Source: Acidobacteriota bacterium
Lineage (GTDB): Bacteria > Acidobacteriota > Holophagae > Acanthopleuribacterales > Acanthopleuribacteraceae
Assembly: GCA_020439745.1 (NCBI GenBank)
Contig: JAGQSC010000019.1
Coordinates: 434,001 to 498,000 of the forward strand
Length of the DNA stretch: 64,000 nucleotides
Reading direction: 5' to 3'
A model generated the notes under the pieces. It saw only the letters and a list, made by a program, of their open reading frames with translations, made no database searches and was not told the origin of the DNA. Shown here piece after piece: positions 58,900-64,000 of this stretch. The first letter of the stretch is position 1; each line of letters opens with the position of its first letter. Both the position numbers and the translations under genes were made by a program.

Positions 58900-59637
58900 T
58901 CACCGCACCAACGGATTGGCCAGCACACGGCCCTCATGCCAATGAAGCCCGCACTCGGACTGTTCGTGGCGTTCCCACCACCAACGTCCACTGCGTTCAT
59001 CGTCACCTTCTGCAACCGGTCGGGTGCAAGGTGCGCAACCAATGGACAGATATCCCTGAGCATGGAGTGGATGAACGGGCGTGCCTCGGTCGGCAACCCA
59101 TGACTCAACCATGGGCCGCGTCCAATCCCACAAGGGCGCGATTTTGATGCCGTCAAACGAGTGATCGTGCGCCACCACCCGTACATCCGATCGCCATGGA
59201 CTCATATCGCGCCGAAGACCTGTAATCCAAGCGCGTTTTCCCGCTAATGCGCGACGCAGGGGCATCACCTTACGCACCGCGCAGCACGCTCGGCGTGCGG
59301 TGACACTCTGTCTAAACCCGAGTGGGCCCCATTCCGACAAGTGCTTTTCTAGCGATTCATGTTCTGGTGTGATCACTCGGATCTTGAGACCTAGCTGATT
59401 TTGCGTTTGGTCGATCAGCGTTTGCGTTTCTTCGTAAAGGCGCCCTGTATCCAAAGTCACGATGTCGATGTTCAAGCGGAGATCCGCTATCACCTGGGCC
59501 ACTAACTGGTCTTCCAGACCCAAAGACGTGGCAAAAACCAGGTCATGACCAAAAGTACGGCTTGACCACTGCAAAATTTCTCCAACGGACAGTTTGGAAA
59601 TCTGTGGTTCCCAACTAGCTACTTCTTCCATGTCCAA
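58900..59637 (-). CDS. cysH: Adenylylsulfate reductase-type CysH
   Basis: 245 residues. PP-loop fold with FATSLGLEDQLVAQ and TLDTGRLYEET. The CC pair in RRACCAVRK and the CxxC in IGCAPCTRP bind a [4Fe-4S] cluster, a feature of thioredoxin-dependent enzymes that reduce APS rather than PAPS. The catalytic Cys is in SECGLHW. No cysC (APS kinase) is in the operon, which agrees with direct APS reduction to sulfite. It is the first structural gene after the attenuator. The ATG at 59637 or 59631 may be used. Confidence 0.93.
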   Translation of the reverse strand: MDMEEVASWEPQISKLSVGEILQWSSRTFGHDLVFATSLGLEDQLVAQVIADLRLNIDIVTLDTGRLYEETQTLIDQTQNQLGLKIRVITPEHESLEKHLSEWGPLGFRQSVTARRACCAVRKVMPLRRALAGKRAWITGLRRDMSPWRSDVRVVAHDHSFDGIKIAPLWDWTRPMVESWVADRGTPVHPLHAQGYLSIGCAPCTRPVAEGDDERSGRWWWERHEQSECGLHWHEGRVLANPLVR

Positions 59638-59740
59638 ATACCTCCCAAAATCGGGGCCTAAGCCCGAGTTGCGCTTTTTTGGGGTAGGACGAGGTCGCTC
59701 GAATCAAGAACCGTTTAAGGTGGGAAAGGAAGCGCTCAAA

Positions 59741-59779
59741 ATGAAAAACGCCTTCCCCGTGTTGATCCGAGGAAGGCGT
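59741..59779 (-). terminator. Intrinsic terminator of the cysteine attenuator
   Basis: On the minus strand ACGCCTTCC (59779-59771) pairs with GGAAGGCGT (59756-59748), 9 bp with a 14-base loop, and is followed by TTTTTCATTTT. It lies 25 bases after the leader stop codon and 104 bases before cysH. Its first arm can instead pair with the leader (see attenuator). Confidence 0.85.
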
Positions 59780-59840
59780 CGTTTATCTCTTTGGATGAAC
59801 GACTTAAGCCGCGCCGACCTCGTCCTCGGTACAAGGACAA
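59748..59840 (-). promoter_or_regulatory. Ribosome-mediated cysteine attenuator: three alternative pairings
   Basis: Reading the minus strand, segment 1 (UUGUCCUU over Cys-Cys-Pro-Cys codons) pairs with segment 2 (GAGGACGA) as an 8-bp pause hairpin at 59840-59820. Segment 2 (CCGAGGA at 59829-59823, then GGCG at 59815-59812) can instead pair with segment 3 (UCCUCGG at 59773-59767 and CGCC at 59778-59775). Segment 3 overlaps the first arm of the terminator, whose second arm is segment 4. These are the three mutually exclusive structures of a trp-type attenuator. Stalling at the first Cys codons would leave segment 2 free and favour antitermination of the cys operon. Confidence 0.75.
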
Positions 59841-59893
59841 CAACACACGGCCATCATCTGACTGGAATTAAAAAATGTGTGTTGTTTGGTCAT
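59804..59893 (-). CDS. Cysteine-rich leader peptide of the cys operon
   Basis: A 29-residue ORF with ATG at 59893 and TAA at 59804-59806. GGAG lies seven bases upstream. Residues 17-21 read Cys-Cys-Cys-Pro-Cys, all Cys encoded by TGT, and the remainder (MTKQHTFFNSSQMMAV before, TEDEVGAA after) has no protein character. It lies 32 bp after the metL stop and is followed by an intrinsic terminator and cysH. Position, codon content and RNA structures all fit a leader peptide that senses Cys-tRNA rather than a functional protein. Confidence 0.8.
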   Translation of the reverse strand: MTKQHTFFNSSQMMAVCCCPCTEDEVGAA

Positions 59894-59915
59894 CAGGTCA
59901 CTCCGTAATGGCGAA

Positions 59916-59944
59916 AACTTAGTTTCAAAACGCACAGCTGTCAA
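59916..59944 (-). promoter_or_regulatory. Promoter of the cys leader and operon
   Basis: A consensus -35 TTGACA (59944-59939) is followed after exactly 17 bases by TAAGTT (59921-59916), a partial -10. The -35 lies inside the last codons of the metL gene. Expected transcription start is near 59909, giving a 5' leader of about 16 bases before the leader-peptide ATG. Confidence 0.65.
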
Positions 59945-62213
59945 GTTCAAACGGTACATTGAATCGTTCATCGGAACCACCAAGTGGGCCGCACTCTTGA
60001 GATAAGCCCCTTTTTTCCAGCAGATTAACGATGTCTAACATCAGGCCTGCGGCGGTGGCATCTGGCCCCAGACCAGGGCCCGCTAGTATGATCGGACTCG
60101 GTAAGCGTTGGGTGCGCAGTTCCAAATAAACATCACCAGGAGCTGCACGGGAAACGGGATCGGACTCGGGAATTTCTTCAATCGAAAGTTCGATTTGACC
60201 GTCAGAAGCCAAAGACCCCAGCATCGTGGGTCGGCAGCCCCTTTCGACTGCATGTTCCACGAAACGCTGAATGCGGCTATCCATCATGGACCCAAAGGGA
60301 CCAAAGCTTTCCAGATCGAACGGCTTGAAGCGAATATGATGGTTCATTGCCTGAAAGCCGCACATCCGCGCGATCAAGATCCACCGCTGCAGGGCACCAA
60401 AGCCGCGAACCGTTTCGCTTGAGGAGGGATCCAGAAGTCCCGTTTCTCGAGCTTCCATGATGAGATCCGAGAACTGTTCGCCCTTCAAAAGGCGGGACCA
60501 GAGCCAGGAATGGAAGCCACACAGGACGCCTCGAATGGAATGAATGCTGTCACCGGTATCCAGCAGGCTTCTCAACCGATTGAGCACCCCAACAGCACCA
60601 GTACCTTCGGTATAGACACGTACCTGGTGGCGTTGCTGGACACGCAGCAACTGTTCATAGTCCGACCATTTACCAGCCAAAGGAGCCATGTTTGCGGTCA
60701 CCAAATCAAAACCTTGCTCCAACCAACCGACATACTCGGCTACTGTCGCATTGTCCCGTGTATCGACCAAGACCTTGTGCCGACCGCCGACGATCTGGGC
60801 ACGCCGAACCCATTGTGTGACCGTCTGATGGTGCTCATATGGTTCCCATTCATCAGGGTCCATGCCTTGTGGCTCAAAGGCGCTTTCCCGATCACCAATT
60901 ACGCCTAACAACCGGAACGGAAGTCGTTCATAGCGTTGCTGGTAAAGGGTAAATCCCTCCAATAAGGAAGCCGCTGTTGCCCCATCACCTAAAACCAGCA
61001 CTTGCAAGTGATCCGGTTCCACGAGGCACTCATGTGCAAGTGACACGAGTACTTGAGCGTGATCCCCCAACACCGAAACCCATGACTCGGTTTCTCCCTG
61101 ATGGGACACCAAGCCGTGGAAACCTTTGGATCTGAGCGCTGCTTCAAGCACGCTGATATCGACCCGGCCCACCGCAAAAACGGCACTCCGCGCCGCATTT
61201 AGGTCCATGTACCCACCCGCTTGTGCCACGGTTTCCAACACAGCGTCGGCATCTGCACGCTTGACCAAAAGCTCCAAATGATCACCTTGTTGGACAACGC
61301 CTAGCACCAAATCGGGAACGTCGTTCACAGGCTGCTTGATGCGGATAAGACCAAGGTCCGTTAGCGCCGTGATCACTGGCTTCTCCTGATGGGCATCGGC
61401 ACGAACCACAGATCCGAACCCGTTGGGACGGTAACTGTTACCCAAACTCAGGGGAATACCCCGATCCATGACCGGTCGTACCGATTGAGGATGAACCACA
61501 CCCGTACCTAATCGAGCCAAACGATCAAGCGCGCTATAACTGATTTCTGGAATACGTTCAGCATGGGGAATCTGATCGGGATCAGCTGTCAAAACGCCAT
61601 CGGTATCTGACCAAATAGCCAGCTTGGTAGCCTTTAGGACAGCCGCCACAATGGAAGCCGAATAGTCGCTGCCGTTGCGTCCCAACGTCCGTCTTGCTCC
61701 TTGAGGGCTCGAAGCCACATATCCCTGCGCCAACCACAGTTGTTGGGGTCCAGAAATGGCTGCGGTAACAGCGTCCGACGTGGAGGTCCAATCGACCCGC
61801 CCCTGGTCATCGAGCCAGATCAGTTCAGCCGAGTCGAGCAGTTTGGCGGCCACACCCTGTTGTTGCAAAAGACAGTGCAGCAAATGGGCGGACCAATATT
61901 CTCCGCGAGATAACCAGGCATCTGCTCTTTCTCCTTCGCATACTGCAAGGTTGAGCTTCTGAAATTCCTGATCCCAATAGGTTTCCAGCGTTAAACCCAA
62001 GTCGTTGCTGAGTTGCCTTAACCGCCCGGCCAGCGATTGGATCCCCTCACCCTGCTCAAACAACTGGATGATGGCGTCGGTTACGCCAGAAGGCGCCGAA
62101 ACAACCACTAAGACTCGGTGTGGTTTGGGTCGACCTATGGCCGCCGAGACACGGAGAAACCCACTGGCATTAGCCAGGCTGGACCCTCCGTATTTGTGGA
62201 CCTCAAAGCTCAC
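59925..62213 (-). CDS. metL: Aspartokinase fused to a degenerate homoserine dehydrogenase domain
   Basis: 762 residues. The aspartokinase half looks intact: KYGGSSLA, VVVSAPSGVTDAI, SRGEYWSAHLL, GRNGSDYSASIV, WSDTDGVLTADP, and ACT-like regulatory segments. The C-terminal half aligns with MetL/ThrA homoserine dehydrogenase along its length, but key sites differ: the nucleotide loop is LVLGDGATAAS (not GxGxxG), VTANK is VTANM, VGAGLP is TGAVGV, and the catalytic EPDPRDDLxGxDxxRK stretch is LDPSSSETVRGFGALQR. It probably has lost dehydrogenase activity. The start is GTG 62213, overlapping the metB stop. Confidence 0.85.
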   Translation of the reverse strand: MSFEVHKYGGSSLANASGFLRVSAAIGRPKPHRVLVVVSAPSGVTDAIIQLFEQGEGIQSLAGRLRQLSNDLGLTLETYWDQEFQKLNLAVCEGERADAWLSRGEYWSAHLLHCLLQQQGVAAKLLDSAELIWLDDQGRVDWTSTSDAVTAAISGPQQLWLAQGYVASSPQGARRTLGRNGSDYSASIVAAVLKATKLAIWSDTDGVLTADPDQIPHAERIPEISYSALDRLARLGTGVVHPQSVRPVMDRGIPLSLGNSYRPNGFGSVVRADAHQEKPVITALTDLGLIRIKQPVNDVPDLVLGVVQQGDHLELLVKRADADAVLETVAQAGGYMDLNAARSAVFAVGRVDISVLEAALRSKGFHGLVSHQGETESWVSVLGDHAQVLVSLAHECLVEPDHLQVLVLGDGATAASLLEGFTLYQQRYERLPFRLLGVIGDRESAFEPQGMDPDEWEPYEHHQTVTQWVRRAQIVGGRHKVLVDTRDNATVAEYVGWLEQGFDLVTANMAPLAGKWSDYEQLLRVQQRHQVRVYTEGTGAVGVLNRLRSLLDTGDSIHSIRGVLCGFHSWLWSRLLKGEQFSDLIMEARETGLLDPSSSETVRGFGALQRWILIARMCGFQAMNHHIRFKPFDLESFGPFGSMMDSRIQRFVEHAVERGCRPTMLGSLASDGQIELSIEEIPESDPVSRAAPGDVYLELRTQRLPSPIILAGPGLGPDATAAGLMLDIVNLLEKRGLSQECGPLGGSDERFNVPFELDSCAF

Positions 62214-63385
62214 TGGACGCCTCGCAAATAGACGGTATGGGGGGCGTCCAAAGCGGCATTCAGATCTCGAGTCAAATCGAGAGGATCTTCAATGCCCACT
62301 GAAAGTCGAATGAGTTGATCGCTGATGCCTGCTAACGCTCTACTTCCAGCATCCATAGCAGCATGGGTCATGGTAGCGGGATGGGCCACTAGGCTTTCCA
62401 CCCCGCCTAACGACTCGGCCAATGAAAAACAGTTCAATCGACGGATGAACGCAGCAAGGTCAGCTTGACCACCTTCCAATTCGAAACTCACCATGCCACC
62501 AAATCCCGTTTGCTGAGATGCAGCCACTTGATGACCCACGTGATCGTGAAATCCCGGGAAATAGACCTGTCGTACCCGTGGATGGCGGCGCAGGCAGTTC
62601 GCCACTTCAATGGCATTTTCGCAGTGTATGCGCATTCTTGCCGACAGCGTGCGCAGTCCGCGTAACGTGAGATAGCTATCAAACGGAGAGCCTGTGATGC
62701 CCAGGCAGTTGGCCCACCAAATTAATTGCTCTCCAAGTTCAGTAGATCGGGCCACAACAGCCCCGCCCACAACATCGCTATGCCCATTGATGTACTTGGT
62801 GGTGCTGTGCACGACGATGTCGGCCCCCAACCGCAGCGGTTGCTGGAGTTCGGGCGACAAAAACGTGTTATCGACGACCACCAGGGCGTCCACTGCTCGC
62901 GCTGCCTGAACGACAGCGGTGATATCGGTGATTCTCAACAATGGGTTGCTGGGGGTTTCTACCCAGAACATGCGGGGCTTCTTGATTCGGCAGGACCCCA
63001 GCACCAACGGATCGGTCAAATCGGCGAACATCACCTGGAAATGGCCCTTCTTTGCCAGATGGGTAAAAAGGCGGTGGGTACCGCCATAACAGTCCATGGA
63101 AACCACCAGCAAGTCTTCGGATTCCAGCAAATGGGTACATAGCGTCACCGCAGCCATGCCAGTGGCTGTTATCACGGCTCGCTGACCGCCTTCCAAGGCG
63201 GCAAGTGTTTCGCCAAGCACATCGCGGGTAGGATTGCCGGAACGGGTGTAGTCGTAGGGCCGTTTGACGTTGAAGTCTTCAAAGGTGTAGTTGCTCGATA
63301 GATAGAGCGGTGGAATCACGGCTCCGTGCTGGGTATCGGTTTCGATCCCATGACGGACCGCTTGGGTAGCCAGACTAACTTTCAT
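62210..63385 (-). CDS. metB: Cystathionine gamma-synthase/O-succinylhomoserine (thiol)-lyase
   Basis: 391 residues of the Cys/Met-metabolism PLP family. YDYTRSGNPTRD (phosphate-binding Tyr/Arg), VVVDNTFLSPELQQP (Asp on the pyridine N) and HSTTKYINGHSDVVGG (PLP Lys) are visible. It condenses an O-acylhomoserine with cysteine to cystathionine. It could also use sulfide directly. GGAGG precedes the ATG at 63385. It overlaps metX by 11 bp and metL by 4 bp. Confidence 0.92.
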   Translation of the reverse strand: MKVSLATQAVRHGIETDTQHGAVIPPLYLSSNYTFEDFNVKRPYDYTRSGNPTRDVLGETLAALEGGQRAVITATGMAAVTLCTHLLESEDLLVVSMDCYGGTHRLFTHLAKKGHFQVMFADLTDPLVLGSCRIKKPRMFWVETPSNPLLRITDITAVVQAARAVDALVVVDNTFLSPELQQPLRLGADIVVHSTTKYINGHSDVVGGAVVARSTELGEQLIWWANCLGITGSPFDSYLTLRGLRTLSARMRIHCENAIEVANCLRRHPRVRQVYFPGFHDHVGHQVAASQQTGFGGMVSFELEGGQADLAAFIRRLNCFSLAESLGGVESLVAHPATMTHAAMDAGSRALAGISDQLIRLSVGIEDPLDLTRDLNAALDAPHTVYLRGVQ

Positions 63386-64000
63386 GATTCCTCCACGTTC
63401 TCACCCCACGAAAACACCGTTTCACATGAGGTTGCAGCACCTGACGCAGGATGGCATTGATCGTTTCCGGTTCCTTCAAGAACGCGTCGTGTCCGTATCT
63501 CGAAGAGAACTCAAAAACCGTTACGGGACAAGCGGCCTGGTGCGCGAAATGGGTCATCTGATCCGAGGGCACCAATTGATCCTCGCGAACCGATACCAGT
63601 GCGACGGGGACACGAAGAGACTTCGGGTCCACGAAATGGCGATCAATGGCGTTAGAGAGCGCCACAAACGAGTCCCCACTAAATCGCTCTGCAAAACGTT
63701 CACCACAGTGCTGCAGGTAGCTGGCCACTGATGCGAGGTCATCTGAAACGTCGGCACTGTTGAATCGCTGGTTGAATTCTCGCTGTGTGCGGTAGGTGGT
63801 CATGGCCAACGCACGAGCCAACACGACGCCCTTTTGCTCGTAACCCGCATCACGCGCCAGTTTCACGATCGATTGCTGAATCCAGCGAAGCGATAACGCA
63901 CTGGCGGTGGCCCGATTACTGGCCGAAACAGCGATCACCTGATGGACAGCGTGCGGGTACAGGTCCGCAAACGCCAACCCCACCATACCCCCAAACGAGG
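63375..64000 (-). CDS. metX: Homoserine O-acyltransferase (MetX-type), C-terminal part
   Basis: Runs off the right edge; the nucleophile elbow SFGGMVGLAFA is at the very end of the window, so only the part after the catalytic Ser is present (about 208 residues). It has the alpha/beta-hydrolase MetX features ARALAMTTYRTQREF (shortened here), an Asp in SVREDQLVPS and His in SSRYGHDAFL. It activates homoserine with acetyl- or succinyl-CoA. The GGMVGLAFA form and pairing with metB resemble the succinyl-CoA-using MetX of Xanthomonas type, but this is not decisive. First gene of the met part of the transcript as seen here. Confidence 0.88.
   Translation of the reverse strand, partial: SFGGMVGLAFADLYPHAVHQVIAVSASNRATASALSLRWIQQSIVKLARDAGYEQKGVVLARALAMTTYRTQREFNQRFNSADVSDDLASVASYLQHCGERFAERFSGDSFVALSNAIDRHFVDPKSLRVPVALVSVREDQLVPSDQMTHFAHQAACPVTVFEFSSRYGHDAFLKEPETINAILRQVLQPHVKRCFRGVRTWRNHES

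Noticed and set aside
59594-59908. 104-codon plus-strand frame across the cysH-metL gap
   Set aside because: It runs antisense to the leader, terminator and cysH start; its existence follows from low stop density. The minus-strand attenuator explains the region better.

Overview
The window (roughly 53-55% GC by eye, gene-dense, many 4-bp ATGA start/stop overlaps) looks like the chromosome of a Gram-negative, probably free-living chemoorganotroph. An outer-membrane barrel, an RlpA/SPOR lipoprotein, several lipobox proteins and Tat components support a Gram-negative envelope. Two PASTA-less Ser/Thr kinases with C-terminal TPRs, dockerin-tailed secreted proteins, fused KorA, PyrBI and a wax-ester synthase suggest a deep-branching lineage such as Acidobacteriota or a myxobacterium-like group. 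This placement is an inference and no marker gene settles it. I found no rRNA, tRNA, CRISPR array, prophage or insertion sequence.

Layout. 1-2941: 2-oxoglutarate:ferredoxin oxidoreductase (korA, korB) and the start of a YjdF-like membrane protein. 3019-6791: envelope and secretion genes (dockerin protein, rlpA, tatA, a toastrack/TPR membrane protein). 6860-10292: a TAXI-type TRAP transporter and a DUF4287 protein. 10312-12114: a minus-strand cluster of four small envelope proteins. 12245-19277: hutF, divergent from a plus-strand run pyrB-pyrI-hbd-zinc-ribbon protein-atuA-atuA partner-nadK. 19396-26637: a secreted trypsin-like protease with dockerin, a GMC oxidoreductase and a Ser/Thr kinase. 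26686-36211: one long minus-strand gene string reading hypA-B-F-C-D-E, a NicO-type nickel transporter, wax-ester synthase, alpha/beta hydrolase and two acetyltransferases. 36300-41038: the divergent arm with a second hypB and a four-gene membrane-bound [NiFe] hydrogenase operon. 41116-48697: kinase, receiver/PPDK-like fusion, glutamate dehydrogenase, yheU and dCMP deaminase on the minus strand. 48809-52039: a beta-propeller protein, an AlkD-like protein and an ankyrin protein. 52195-64000: assimilatory sulfate reduction (cysH to cysK) and methionine entry genes (metX, metB, metL-like), all on the minus strand.

The hydrogenase block is self-contained: nickel uptake, the full HypA-F maturation set, structural subunits, cytochrome b and the maturation endopeptidase. 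The small subunit carries both supernumerary cysteines typical of oxygen-tolerant enzymes, so H2 probably feeds the quinone pool in air. The sulfur block takes sulfate through APS and sulfite to sulfide, makes its own siroheme, and ends at cysteine. The neighbouring met genes activate homoserine and condense it with cysteine.

The most interesting element is in the gap between the met and cys blocks (59741-59944). It contains a promoter with a consensus -35, a 29-codon leader ORF with Cys-Cys-Cys-Pro-Cys near its end, and three mutually exclusive RNA pairings ending in an intrinsic terminator just before cysH. I read this as a ribosome-mediated cysteine attenuator built like trpL. Other points worth attention are a homoserine dehydrogenase domain that has lost its catalytic residues, two HypB paralogues of which only one has the metal-binding N-terminus, a two-receiver/PEP-synthase ATP-grasp fusion coupled to glutamate dehydrogenase, and a four-times-repeated zinc-ribbon protein.
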